Shown: one piece after another, positions 1 through 11,616 of the stretch | Layout: each line of letters begins with the position of its first letter | How positions within the stretch are numbered: the stretch's first letter is position 1 | NCBI GenBank assembly: GCA_947652115.1 | Contig: OX393562.1 | Location: 28,275,888 to 28,339,887, forward strand | Direction of reading: 5' to 3' | Source of the DNA: Blastomussa wellsi | Taxonomy: Eukaryota > Cnidaria > Anthozoa > Scleractinia > Plerogyridae | Length of the DNA: 64,000 nucleotides | Program-made: the position numbers and the translations under genes | Notes under the pieces: generated by a model | Told to the model about the DNA's origin: nothing | What the model saw: the letters and a program-made list of their open reading frames with translations, nothing else | The model's database searches: none

Positions 1-21
1 TAACAAACCTTGTGAAAAAAG

Positions 22-260
22 TATAATTTGGTTTTATCAACTGGGTTGATAATGTCAATTGGCCACCGTAAAGAGATTCAAGAGCTGACGTTTCGAGCGT
101 TAGCCCTTCGTCGGAGCGAATGGCGATTCGCTCCTACGAAGGGCTAACGCTCGAAACGTCAGCTCTTGAATCTCTTTACGGTGGCCAATTGACATTATCA
201 ACCCAGTTGATAAAACCAAATTATATTGTTATACTTCCCACCGACGCAGCACCACAGTTT
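22..260. mobile_element. PLE family F1, short head-to-head foldback insertion
   Basis: Two inverted arms (22-120 and 127 to about 225) are near-identical copies of the F1 3' terminal region and are separated by a 6-base spacer. The right arm continues about 35 bases further, to 260. The insertion is flanked by a perfect 13-base direct repeat, cttgtgaaaaaag, at 9-21 and 261-273, which I read as a target-site duplication. Each arm carries the F1 hammerhead-like motif (75-120 on the minus strand, 125-171 on the plus strand). There is no coding sequence. The same outer ends and the same inverted design occur in the larger F1 insertion at 27983-30777. Confidence 0.85.
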
Positions 261-273
261 CTTGTGAAAAAAG

Positions 274-692
274 AACCATTTTCTGTGTCTTAGAAAAAAA
301 TGTCCTGCAAACATATTGTGTTTATACACAGTAGACAAAAACGCCTAAAAACTTCATGTAATATATTATTACATTAGGTTTAAAAATGATGAACTAGCAT
401 AAATGAACTAGCCTGAAAGTCGGTTACAAATTGACTTATTAACTTTCGCAGCACTCCTTGTTCACATGAAAATACATTTTCACCCACTCCTAATCTGCCT
501 ATCCTGAAATTGGCATGTAAAGAAGCCTATCTACATGTTAATCCAAACTAAATTTACACGTAACGCATACTCAAAAACAAAATTAATTACAATGTAAATA
601 TACTTGGAAAATATGTGCATTAATAATGACATAAAGTGCTTGTGAGTCTATTACCCATGAATTTACTTTTCACTGTTTAATGAACAAATCGC
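274..692. other. Intergenic, AT-rich, no feature seen
   Basis: Between the F1 foldback and the piggyBac-like MITE I find no open frame, structured RNA or repeat arm that I can support. Confidence 0.5.
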
Positions 693-696
693 TTAA

Positions 697-1402
697 GGTG
701 GCTGAACACAGTATTGGGAGATTAGAGTAACTGTACTTCATCATGATCTCACATTTAAATGCTAACAGCTGATACGCCCATATTTGGCATACATATTATA
801 CAATACCACTGCAGTCTATTTCTGAAGTTGTTTTATTAAAGTGGTCCGTTTCCATGGCAACGGAAGAGATAAAATGCGGCCTTAAAAATCTAGATTATTC
901 CATTTTGCAGAAAATCCACTCATTAGATTTTGGCTTAAAATTGCCCATATGTTAATGGAACTGTGGTATCTCTATGGCAGGAACTTTACGCGATTCTGAC
1001 AGACAGCTTTTTATTTGTTTACAAAAATTATGTTCTACTTAATTCTAAGCGTATTGCTGATTTCCTCTGTCAGATTTTCATTTTTATGCTTTAGGTGTTT
1101 GAGGCGTAATATTGTCTGAAAGCATGCCAAAAATCATCAATTTCTAATGACTGGATTTCGAGAAAATTCCATTTGTTTACATAACGATCCACTCACAATT
1201 TTTGAACACACTGCGCATGCGCTGGCCGTAATTTACCCCTCTTGGCAATACACAAAACTGTAAATGACATTTTACAAGCTGGTGAGACTTCTTTGAGATA
1301 TAATTTGCTGCCGACTTGGTCATCAAGTTTGCTTTCATGATTAAAAGCCACGTCATGTTGGGTAATACCGCTGACCACCCAGAGAAACTGTGTTCAGCCA
1401 CC
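697..1402. mobile_element. piggyBac-like MITE (TTAA target site)
   Basis: Terminal inverted repeats begin GGTGGCTGAACACAG and end with its complement CTGTGTTCAGCCACC. Both ends are flanked by TTAA (693-696 and 1403-1406), the target preference of piggyBac transposases. No transposase ORF lies inside the 706 bp, so it is non-autonomous. It lies about 190 bp beyond the stop codon of the PPP6C gene. Confidence 0.8.
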
Positions 1403-1589
1403 TTAAATTAAAGGGTCACGAAAGAATAAGTTTCGCAAACATAAGATGATGCAAAAATTAAGTACCTGTCATGGTTTCTCAAAAACATCTGTGGTACAAC
1501 CTTCAAAATTGCAAACTTAACTTGCTGTGGTAAGGTATATAATAAGGTATTCTACCACAGGGTAACAGTGATTTCCTATTTACAGCGAT

Positions 1590-4500
1590 TTACAAAAAAT
1601 AGGGTGTGGTAGTTCGCGGAGGTATCACCCTGTCGCAGTCAGGCACTGCTTTAAACAGCTTGGGTTCTCTTGTATCAGCATCAGAGAAGGCCAATATAGA
1701 AGCAATATTTCCACAGCGGTAACAATAGTTTGGAGCTGACCACACGGTCACCAGTGTCTCGTCAAACATGTATTTATATCCTTCGTGGACTAACTGGTGG
1801 GCACGGCAAATCAGGTTCAAATTGTTGATGTGTACAAACTGCAGCAGTAAAATGAAAAGAATTTTTTTAAATCTACAGGTACATTACAACAATTAATTCA
1901 ACAATACAAACTGAACAATTAACAATTATTCTGCCGCTATTCTGCCGCTATTCACCAAGATAGCATATACACACAAAATGATCTCAACAACATGCTATCT
2001 CAACATTTTCAAAAGGAAACCATTGTAAGTCGATTTAATTGGCCTCTCAATTCATGCGTGGAAAACGCGCAAGCAGTACAAAGCATGCACAAAACTATTT
2101 ACTATTTAAACACTTTCAGGCTGAACCTAGTTGCCTTCTTTGTATTGTCCGGGACAGCATCTTCCAGTATTTTTATTATTTCTGATTCCAAAACGCTCGT
2201 GAAACGCGAGTTTACGCTGGCCATTTCCTTTTAATTCGGATCAGGCATTAGTCACTTGCTAGGGGGTCAATAATGCTCATTAGCCAGAGATAGCAAACCA
2301 ATCAGACTGCTTGAAACGCCAAGATCACTGAGTGTGTATACACTAATTACTTGTAGCAGCAGCTTGACCCGTATTATTATCAAAATAAGTGTACATGTAC
2401 ATCAATTGAACAGTATTTTGTACAACTTGCAGAATACAAGTAGGGTTGCCATTCATCAGAAACTAAAAGTTGCCAACTTTGCACTGACTGTATGGTGAAT
2501 ATCAAAGAAAAAACCACACCAAAAACCACTGACCAAACAATGGAGTGTTTTCACAGGACGTCACGGCGACCATATTGTCGTCCTAAAACAATCCTCCGGG
2601 AATTGAACTCTATTTATTGTTACGAAAATATCATCTTTTGTTTCAGCAATCCAATATGACCGCTTGTCATGTGTATGAAAATACTCTATTGCACCTGCAA
2701 ATGCCACTGCAAGAGTATCAAAATTGACTACTTTACATCAAAATGCATTCCATAACCCTCATGAAAACGTGTGAACTGTAAAATGAAATCCCTTTACTTT
2801 TTACTGATGTTGACAAAATCTACAATTTCCCTCAAAATTTCTACAAAATTTCCTGTCCTTGAAAAATTGTTATTTTTCCCTGACTGTGACAACCCTGACA
2901 AGACAACTGTCATCTTCAAATCTGAGTGCAGTGGAAATTGTTGCACATACCTCATTGGTAACTTTCGCCCCAAATAGCCATCCTGCTCCTCGTGGACTAA
3001 TAGCCCAGGTGTCGACATCCTCTGGGTCAGACCATACCAGATGTAAACCATATTAAGGATTTTTTAAATGCACCTTAACTGCATTTTAGCTCTTAAAACC
3101 CTTTGTTAAAATGTAACAGGGATGCAAATCATTTTTTTCCTGTGAAAGGACATGTGTGCAACAAAGTCACCGTTTTGTTTGGACAAAAGTGGTGAGGTCA
3201 GTCATCGTATTACTCCTTGGTAATGAAAACTATGGCATTTACATTGGCATTTACAATTTGTCTGGACATTTTGTCTGACCACAGTTGTGAATTTTTTGGG
3301 AGGCGCAGTGGCCTAATGGTTAGTGCGCTGGACTCTGTATCAGATGACTCAGGTTTCGGCCCCTGGCCGGGGCACTGCATTGTGTTCTCCGGCAAGAAAC
3401 TTTACTCTCACTGTGCCTCCCTTCACCCAGGTGTATAAATGGGTACCAGCGAATTTACTGCTGGGGGGTAACCCTGCAATGGACTAGCATCCCATCCAGG
3501 GGGGAGTAGAAATACTCTCTGTCGCTTCATGCTACAGAAACCGGGATAAGCTCTGGCCTGATGGGCCACTAGGCCTGAATGTAGACTATACCCTTACCTT
3601 GCAGTTGGGATTTCACGGGGCTTTGGCAAACTTTGGTGGGCCATTGTCCAGTGTTTTTTTTCTTTCTCATACTTGGGTTTACATCATACTTCTGTTCATC
3701 TATTCTTGTTTATTTTTCAGTAGAGTTACTTGCTAGTTATTTTACGTGTATGTTGAAGTAACCCACCATGACTACCTTTAACTATAAATTACATTAATCA
3801 CAATAATTCATAGTTTTAAATGAAAGGTTTAAGATCACTGTGACTGGAGAAGGCCAAGAAACAATAACCCAGCTCGTAGTGAAAGCTAATACAATATATT
3901 TACACATCCTTGTTTCTGCATCACCCTTTCCTGTGAACAGCTATAGGGTGAAACTAGTACAAAACAGCAATGAACAACACATTGCAGCAGTGTTAATAAA
4001 GGATATCACAAAATGCTCCTTTGTGAGGAATTTCCATATTGCGATCTATGGTTCGAATCTGCAAGGAACCAAAAGTAATGTCAATAACAAGCTGCAATTT
4101 AATAATTGAAATGAACAAAGAACAAATCACTTAAAAATTGCCTTTAGTTTCATGAATCTGTTTTAATTTAATATTACTTTTATGTATTGTTTAACTTAAT
4201 ATAACATTTCAGTACTGACCTGATCAAGGGTCCGGATATCTGGTGATAGCCCACCATGAACACACAGAATTTGCCCATCAATAATCTAAAAAGACGTTCA
4301 TACTGCTAATGAGTTCAGGCAGAAAAGAGAGCTTACATATATATATATATATATATTTTAAATATAAGTGAATATGACTGTTTGCTTCCGTGTGCCCAAA
4401 GAACAGGTTTCTTTGTTGTTTTCAAGACTATTTATGTCATAACAATTAAATATTGTGCCTGGGTGATACAAATATTGCATAATGACTACAAAGTACTGTA

Positions 4501-7500
4501 GTCAGCAGATTTCAAACTCCTTTTCACAAAAATAGCTTTAATTTATAATATTCTAACAATGGTGGTGAATGGAAAACTTACAGCAGCCACTGTTAAGAGA
4601 TCAAACACTTTGCAGCAATATCTCCAAGCATTGGCATTTCCATACTTTGACTGACATTCATCTGACAAATGGCAGAAACAAAATTAACTACTCAACTACA
4701 TACATGGTACATGTGGATCCAGGGCTGCAAATAATTTTTCTCTCTCGAGAGGTCACATGTCCGACCAAGTCAGTAAAGGTAAGATTCCAGCTAGATGACC
4801 TTTACAACCGTTGTAATCCACACACCTCAATCAACATTTAGTGGCCACCACGTTTTCGGCAGTTTCATCTAACAGCCATAACGTGGGTGCATTGCACAAA
4901 CATGTGCTTTCCTTTTGCCAGAGAAACCATGAATGTTCAGTGAACGCGCACTATTTCTGGTTTTTCATGCATGGCTTCTTGAAGGCTTCATAGGGGTCAG
5001 TCTTCAAACTAGGAGAGCTATCTATTGAACGAAAACTCCTTTTCAACTGAAATGTAAGCTACACAGTATTTTAATCCCTTTATACATGCGAGTCTTAAAG
5101 CAACGTTTTTCAGAACTCAATGTTTTCTTGTTTCGCGGTGAGACAAAAATTTTACAAACCACTTTTTGGTGACCAGATTTTTTCATTTGGCGACTGAAAA
5201 AATGTTCAGTCGCCACTTGGCGCCTCCATAAAAAAGTTAATTTCGGACCCTGGGAAGGCGCAAAAAATTATCTGGACTTTCTGTCTGATCAGAGTTGATA
5301 TTTCATCGGAAATGGGCAAATATTGATTGGCCATTCTCCAATGCAGAACTGTTACATGTATTTGCAGCCCTATAGATCGTGAAAATTTACTCATCTACAA
5401 TGCAATTACACTTAACAATACTTGTAGTTATCCACCACATTTATGCTATTTTCCAAATTTAATGTGTACCTAAACAGTACTTAAATGTCAAGAAGTCAAT
5501 TTTATTCAATTTTTAACCAACTGATAAGTGGTCAAATGAAATAACCACCCCTCCCCCTCTCTAATAAGCACCCAAGGGCATATATAAATATAGCTGAGAT
5601 TTTCCAATCAGTACACCAGAATTAAAGTATGATAGTTTTTAGTGTCTTTTAGATGATTTTCTAAGAACTTGCAGTCCCGAATTTAACAATAATTATTATC
5701 ACACATTTTCTAAATTTTCATCTATTTGTGTGGCAGAGGCAAATGTTTTGCAAGACCACTGCTTAAAACATAGATGACAGAAACAAGAAACATACCATAG
5801 AAGCCATAAACTTGAGTGATCTGTCTACTTTCATGATTTCCCCTCAGAAGTGTAATACGATCAGGCCATCTAAAACAACACAACAAACCGAAAAATCAAA
5901 TGAATGTCAGGACAATCTTGTACTCTTTTGTAATCCTAAATAATTATGTCCTGAAGTTATAGTCATAGACATTTAAAATTTTGCCCTTTACCTTTACCAT
6001 ACACTTCTGCAACTGAAGTTGTTGTAGAAAAATGTAAAGTTTACACATTATCAACCTAGAAGTAATTTTAAACATGTGCTTGTATACAAGTACATAGAAA
6101 TTATTTCACAATGTTAATGTTCAAAAAAGCCTTCCATATTGTCTGGAACCACACAATAATAAAACCAAACTTTTTTCAGAGGAAATATAAAGTGGAAAGT
6201 CTTACTTGGCTTTTAATGTAAGTAATCGGGTAAAGGTTTCCAAGCTGAAATAACCTCTGTCTACAAAGTCTCCCTGTGAAAAGAAATGAATTTTATCTCC
6301 AGTGTTCAACCTCGTTATTATCAACATAATTATACATTTTCGATTTCTCATTTAAATGTTCAATAGTGTTTCTGTCAAGGGACTATCGGCTGATAGTTAC
6401 CACACAGAAATTTAATCTTCTTAAAACATATATTTGCCTGGGAGGCAAAGCTTCAAGGTCTGATACGCTAGTTTAAAATCAAAATTTCTAAGGGGAAACT
6501 ATCAGACCAACAGTTCCAAGACAAAAACGCTCTACTGTCTTTATTGTTCACCGCTAAATTTTCTCCCACATGCCCATTTAGAAACAAGCATCTTGGATTA
6601 TTTTTAACTTACTGGTAATAGGATGAAAGGCTTGAAAGCCACAATGAAACAAACAAAACAAAACCAGACAAGAATTACATAATTTTTTCATTGTCTGAAG
6701 GCCCGCTTGTTTACAAAAAAACCATTACAAACAAGTAAATTAATCCAGGTATTTTCCTCAGATGGGTGCTGTGGGCAGATAATGTCTCTCCACAGATGAA
6801 TACTATCACACCACATGATCAGCTTAAACCTTTGGCACCTGTGGAGCCTGTAACAGCCCATGCGAAAAACACTCCTAAAATGCCTGTGCCACTCGTAACC
6901 GCCCGTAAAAACCACATGGTGGCAAATGTCCGTTCCCTCCCTCCCTGGAGGTTTTTTGGTTCCCCTATTGTTCTACAGATAATAAGGGCAAATAAACCAA
7001 TCAGAATCTGTTTTCTACGTATATTTTTGGGGTTTTCTTGGGGTCCTAAAGAGAAGGTTTTTGTCTTTACTTGTGCGCTCAAAATGAACAAGAAGATGAT
7101 GGCGCATCACGGCACATATTTACAAACTTCCAAGGCCATGTTTTCATTCTGAATACGAAATATTTCCTCTTTGGAGTTGTACACGAAGTTAATGAGGCCT
7201 TTCAAGACTTTTGAACACAAAATGGTGATGTACAATGTTGCTTCGAATTTGTATGGAAGTTTTAGAAAGGTCGGTAAAGCCATTGAGTTATGAATTGAAT
7301 GCAAAAGCGGTCTGCTAAAATTTGAACTTTCCATTTTTAACGTGAAGCCAAGTGAAATGTGAATAACTAATTACAAATGCAGAATTGCATGGCTTTGAAA
7401 TTTTCGATATTTTGATATTTTGAGTACATTTCTTGGCTTCATCTTCAATGACATTTAATTTGAAGCAAAGTTTGTATGAAGTTTCTATCATATTTCAATC

Positions 7501-9737
7501 TTTTGTTCAAAATTTTAGCCTTTTTGGAGCGAACAGATTTGGCACTTGCACACACATGCTTATCTGATCAAGAAGTCCCATCTTCGTTTTTAGGCTTTTA
7601 TTTATTTAAGCGCTTTCATTCGTGAAAGGTGTTTAAAGATTTATAGTCAATGCTTCAGAAAATACAAAGGAACATTCTTAGTACGATTTAAGCTAAAGGA
7701 AGCGTAGAAAGCGTTACTAGTGTTCGTTTAGTGGAAGGAACTTCGCAGTTTTGTGACTGACACTAGACTGTTTCACGCAACCATGATTTGTAAATAAATT
7801 TACCGTCTCAAATTACCGCTTCACTGCAGCGAGAAAATACTGCAGTACTATTGGAATAATGGCAGTGATATTTGTATAGAATAAAAACCTACCTTTTTCC
7901 AAAGTATTTCAAATCGTTTTTAAGATTTTGTACAAACTTTCCATGTTTTTCTGTGCTCGAAAATTTCATGCAGAAGTGGAGAAAATTTTATTGCTGTTTG
8001 TAAGCTGTGTTTGGGATCAGTTTATCACGGCTGATAAGCTCTTTACTTTGTAAATTAGTCTTTCAGTATATCTAGTTGAAATAAAAGTTAACTTTAGAAA
8101 CAATTCATTTCTCTGAATTTACTGCGCATATGGTTTATTTTTTCCACTCGACGTGTCCACTGAATGCTGCAAAAGAGCCAGGTATTTGGGGGTGGGTGCA
8201 CGCTAAAAACCTTCAGGTGTCAATGGGTTAAACCAGTCAGAATTGCAGAAAATTTGGTGGTGAACTAATGCTATGCAAAAGAAAATGCTAATTCTATAAA
8301 CAGCAACAAAATTAATCGTGCTAAGGAGCACAAGAGTGTCAAAAGAAGTTGCAATAAATGTTTTATAATTAACATTTTCTTGAGCATACTGATGCATGTA
8401 CATATGAAACAAATTAAACCTAACTTGTTAAGAATCCCATCTGGTGGGAGGTTGACCAGTTGGTTATTTACAAAGTGAGGTGGACTTGAGTTCAGGACGA
8501 CCAAAAACAAATGCAGGTAGTGGTAGAGAGAAGGATTTGAACCGGGGACCTCCAGAGTACAAGTCGAACACCCTACCACCGGGCAAAAATTTACAGACGT
8601 TTGTATAACTGGGGGTATAATGCATACCCCCAGTCATACAAACGTCTGTAAATTTTTCAATTTTCAACTTACATTTTTTCAGCTGATATTATATCTGAAA
8701 TGATGAAACTTTGCAGAGTTACTAAAGCAAAGGTGTTCTTTCTAGTGCTGGTATATGTTTTTATTTTTAACTTATTTGAAGTTTTGGCCGGCATTTTGGA
8801 GAAGGGTCTATTAACAAGTGAAAATCATTCCCTGGATACCACGGTGCATTCCATGTAGAGCTGACACTGAAGAATCCCTGAATGTATAAGGAAGAAAAGG
8901 TAAAGATCCATGATGAAGATTGTCTGTGTAACGTGCACGGAATGCAGTCTGGTCTGAATAGTTTATCCCTTACTTTGCCAGGCTGCGTTCCTTGCAGGTA
9001 ATCTTTAAGATCTTTGCTTACTATAAAAAACCCAAGTTTTCTATGAGTCACTACATGGAATGCAAAAGCTGCTGACAATGAAATATTAAAGCACTCCCTT
9101 ACCATGAAGACATAGGATGTGTCTGGAACTTGGCCTCCAGTGTTAAACAACTCCTCTAGATCATAAAACTGTACAAATTGACAAAATTACGTGGAGTATA
9201 AAATATTTAATAATTTGTCAAAAAATCTATCAAAATAAACGTATCATTTAACTACACAATGGCATAACTAAATATAAGCTTGCACATGTGTGCACTTTCT
9301 AATAAAAAGAAAAAAATGAAAGAAAACAATAAAAAGCTGATGGATGAATTTTTTCATCAACAGGAAAATCACATAACACGCAGACCAGCTTGTTTCTCCG
9401 ACATTCACAATGTCACACGTAACACATAGCATTAGAGAAAATATAAGAGAGCAATAATCATAAATTAAACTGCGATGACAGTACCTGTCCATGAATATCC
9501 CCACAAACTGTGACCGGCGTGGAGACTGGTTGAACGTTTGATTCTTCAAGGAGCAGTTCGCAAACACAGTCGCAAAGTTTCTGCCATTGATATAACAATA
9601 ATTAGCTTTACGTTACCATATCAAACACACAAGAAATAGACCAAGAAGTTTTAATCAAAATAAATTACCTTTAAGTCATTTTCTGGAAGATATTTACATT
9701 CTTTTGAAATTGCAATCCATTGGTCAACGTCCGCCAT
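1590..9737 (-). CDS. PPP6C: Serine/threonine protein phosphatase 6 catalytic subunit (10 coding exons)
   Basis: Catalytic subunit of PP6, a metal-dependent PP2A-family phosphatase that acts with SAPS and ankyrin regulatory subunits in the cytoplasm and nucleus. Exons in gene order are 9669-9737, 9485-9580, 9103-9168, 6206-6273, 5796-5869, 4582-4661, 4220-4285, 4007-4058, 2951-3042 and 1590-1838. They sum to 912 nt, or 303 aa plus stop, against about 305 aa usually. Every junction keeps the frame. Catalytic motifs are all present: GDIHG (residue 50), GDFVDRG (78), RGNHE (109) and CVHGG (159). The C-terminus ends RTTTPYFL, as in PP6 rather than PP2A or PP4. The start is the first ATG, giving MADVDQW, followed by the typical [10 protein letters not shown]. 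All introns are GT-AG except intron 8, which is AT-AC. The large introns hold SINEs and a hairpin. Family assignment is firm; substrates cannot be read from sequence. Confidence 0.97.
2543..2690. mobile_element. MITE family M1, copy 1 (in PPP6C intron 9)
   Basis: About 148 bp with imperfect terminal inverted repeats: gagtgttttcac at the left, and the complement of gagtattttcatac at the right. The core, with gacgtcacggcgaccat and gggaattgaactctat, is shared with 27385-27553, where a second copy interrupts a PLE. No ORF. Confidence 0.65.
3043..4006 (-). other. U12-type AT-AC intron (PPP6C intron 8)
   Basis: On the minus strand the intron starts ATATCCTTTA, matching the U12 5' splice consensus ATATCCTT. 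It ends in TTTAC, so it has AT-AC termini. A branch-site match TCCTTAAT (3059-3052) lies about 10 bases before the 3' end. Splicing here joins the exons exactly in frame to give the conserved AFCDLVWSD of PP6. No GT-AG alternative nearby restores that sequence. A tRNA-derived SINE sits inside the intron. Confidence 0.93.
3299..3600 (+). mobile_element. tRNA-derived SINE in the PPP6C U12 intron
   Basis: The left part resembles a tRNA: an A-box-like tggcctaatggttagtgcg (about 3310-3328), followed by a degenerate B box around 3352. A non-tRNA body follows, with a motif around ggtaaccctgcaatggacta. It lies antisense to PPP6C. I cannot assign it to a named SINE superfamily. The anticodon arm does not fold as a functional tRNA. 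Confidence 0.65.
4336..4357. repeat. (AT)n microsatellite
   Basis: About ten TA units in PPP6C intron 6. Confidence 0.9.
6274..8514. other. PPP6C intron 3, left part
   Basis: Non-coding intron sequence of the PPP6C gene (intron 3 spans 6274-9102). The short open frames at about 6.7-7.3 kb match no family I know and overlap each other on both strands, so I do not call them. No clear repeat arms were seen in this part. Confidence 0.6.
8515..8584 (-). mobile_element. tRNA-like SINE head
   Basis: The minus strand carries an A-box-like GGTGGTAGGGTGTTCG and a B-box-like CCCGGTTCAAATCC at tRNA spacing. It abuts the perfect-type hairpin at 8585. No acceptor stem pairs, so I call it a SINE fragment rather than a tRNA gene. 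Confidence 0.5.
8585..8657. repeat. Near-perfect 34-bp hairpin in PPP6C intron 3
   Basis: The left arm begins aaaaatttacagacgtttg and the right arm is its complement. There is about one mismatch and a loop of about 5 bases (aatgc). It could be a minimal foldback transposon or a hairpin RNA. Cnidarian microRNA precursors are often near-perfect hairpins of this size, but nothing here proves transcription as such. Confidence 0.75.
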
Positions 9738-10479
9738 TTTGATTTTGAAGGAAGTAATGATCATGCGATCATGCGCAATACTTTCCCGCCGGTTGCCTCG
9801 TTCCTACTCTCTTCGCCTCGTTCCTGTGATCTGACCATTCTTTGCCCTGTGATCTGACCCAGTCACTTGATGAGAGAATGACCACCATCGCTATTCCGCA
9901 CCACGACAGGGCCGTAGCCAGAGGAGGGTTACAGTAGCCTATGTTGCAGACGAAACTAAACCCCTGTCTGCAATTCAGGATAGCTAGCCGAGGTTCAAGG
10001 GTTCTGGAATCCCTCCTTCCCCCTTTACAATTTTAAATCGTTAACTTTTAATTCCATTACCATCTCTTCAGGAAACGATATTTGCCATCCCCTCTTAGAA
10101 AATCTGGCTACATTTGACGCTGATATCATTAGGAATCTGTGCTCAGAATGAAGAAAACGCAATTTGCGAGGACCGAAAATACAAAAAATACCCACTGGAG
10201 CATGTCCCCTGACCCCAAGGCAAGAGCGCCTCCGTCGCTCGATTGTCAATCGGGCCAGCAATGCTATATAACATTAGGAACCGCTCTCCATGCAAAAAGG
10301 CTGGCTACGCCACTGCACAGTAACCCTCTCAAATGGTATACCAAAACAAAGTTCAAAAAGAGAGAGAGAGAGAGAAAAAACATTGTTAGGGAAAACATAA
10401 TATATTTGTGTTTATGTATCCACTACATTTACTGACTATTCCTGTACTTAAAATCTTAGTGCTTTGCGTTATCTTCCTA
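9738..10479. other. PPP6C upstream flank with repeat debris
   Basis: The first 150 bp upstream of the PPP6C ATG should hold its promoter. They contain a short direct repeat of cctcgttcct and ctgtgatctgacc. From about 9900 to 10320 the sequence resembles transposon debris (ends with gccgtagccag and ggctggctacgccactg in opposite orientation). A (GA)n run lies at about 10362-10376. No gene is supported. Confidence 0.45.
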
Positions 10480-10775
10480 GGCTAGCCTTAACACAACCAA
10501 ATTGTGACCATATTACAACACTGTTGCACCAGCTTCACTGGCTACCTATCACATAACGCATTTAATTTAAGACTCTTCTTTTGAGTTTCAAGGCAGACAT
10601 GGTAAAGGTCCTGCTAAATATAAAAGCTTCTCCTGCAGGTCCCCAGTGGTAAGATGCTATCAAACTACATTAAGAACAATGGCATTTTCCGCAACTTCTT
10701 CGTATCTTTGGAACAACTTACCAAGCAACATCACATAACTATCCTTGATTCTTTATTCGAAACTCTCTATGTACT
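10480..10775 (+). mobile_element. Decayed LINE 3' end (RT C-terminal remnant)
   Basis: The plus strand, with stops and shifts, reads like the C-terminal tail of jockey/CR1-type LINE polymerases: LLHQLHWLPI, then FKTLLLSFKA, then a NSL-like tail. It is too decayed to name a clade. It lies between the PPP6C promoter side and the 3' end of the first paralogue. Confidence 0.6.
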
Positions 10776-11616
10776 GGACGCCCCTCTGATACGGACAGCC
10801 TGTTGCGATAGTGTCTGTATGAGAGGGAATTGAACTGTGTTTTAACCAGTTATGTTTCCAGGTAAATAGCGTGAGGGGACAGGAGGGGGATGTTCCCAGG
10901 GAGTAGAAGGCGGGAGGAGTACGGGAAACAGGATTCACAAGCTGGCGGCAACCGGGAAAATCGCGAAAAATTTCGAAACATTGCGTAATATTTTTGCAAT
11001 AGAAATAAACAAAGAGGCGGGAGCCACTAATGAATGGACGGGAGCCGGGATTAAACGGGACGGTAAGCGGAACTAAGAAAGTGGGGTTATATGGGATGCA
11101 ACTTCCCAAAAATTCCAAAGCCACCCTGTCCGTCCTTCCTCAGACCGACATCTTCAAGCAAGCAAGAGCCAGACATTTCAACATGCTTTATTCACATGTC
11201 TCAACTCCACCATCACGTGCCGTGTTTCAATTTTAAAATCTCTAAATCTTATGTTACTGAGCCGGAAACGTCATCAAGAAGACATGACAAACATTCAGTC
11301 GACTCATTCGACATTCTCACGGCTCCGACACATAATAAAACTTAATAGGTATAATATTGGTTTCCTTGCATGTAGTGTAACTGACCCACAGAGAAAATAA
11401 ATTTTCGTTGAAGAATTCATTATGGCCTTCATATCAGTTCAATTTGTCTATAAAGTTAGCCTGTCTCCTCGAATGAAAATAATTCGCATTGAAAAGTCTT
11501 GAAAGGAAGAGTTAGTCAATGAAGAAATAAAGAGTGGAAAAAACTGAAAAATAATAATTTGAGGATGGTGAGGTATTAAGACCTCTATGTGCGCCGTACG
11601 TTTCCGAACCGGAAGA
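10776..11616. other. 3' flank of the first paralogue
   Basis: Non-coding. An AATAAA on the minus strand at about 11187 is one candidate polyadenylation signal for the gene ending at 11617. No repeat structure recognised. Confidence 0.4.

Noticed and set aside
1..240. A CRISPR-like or bacterial inverted repeat
   Set aside because: The arms match a eukaryotic PLE terminus found elsewhere in the window and are bordered by a target-site duplication.
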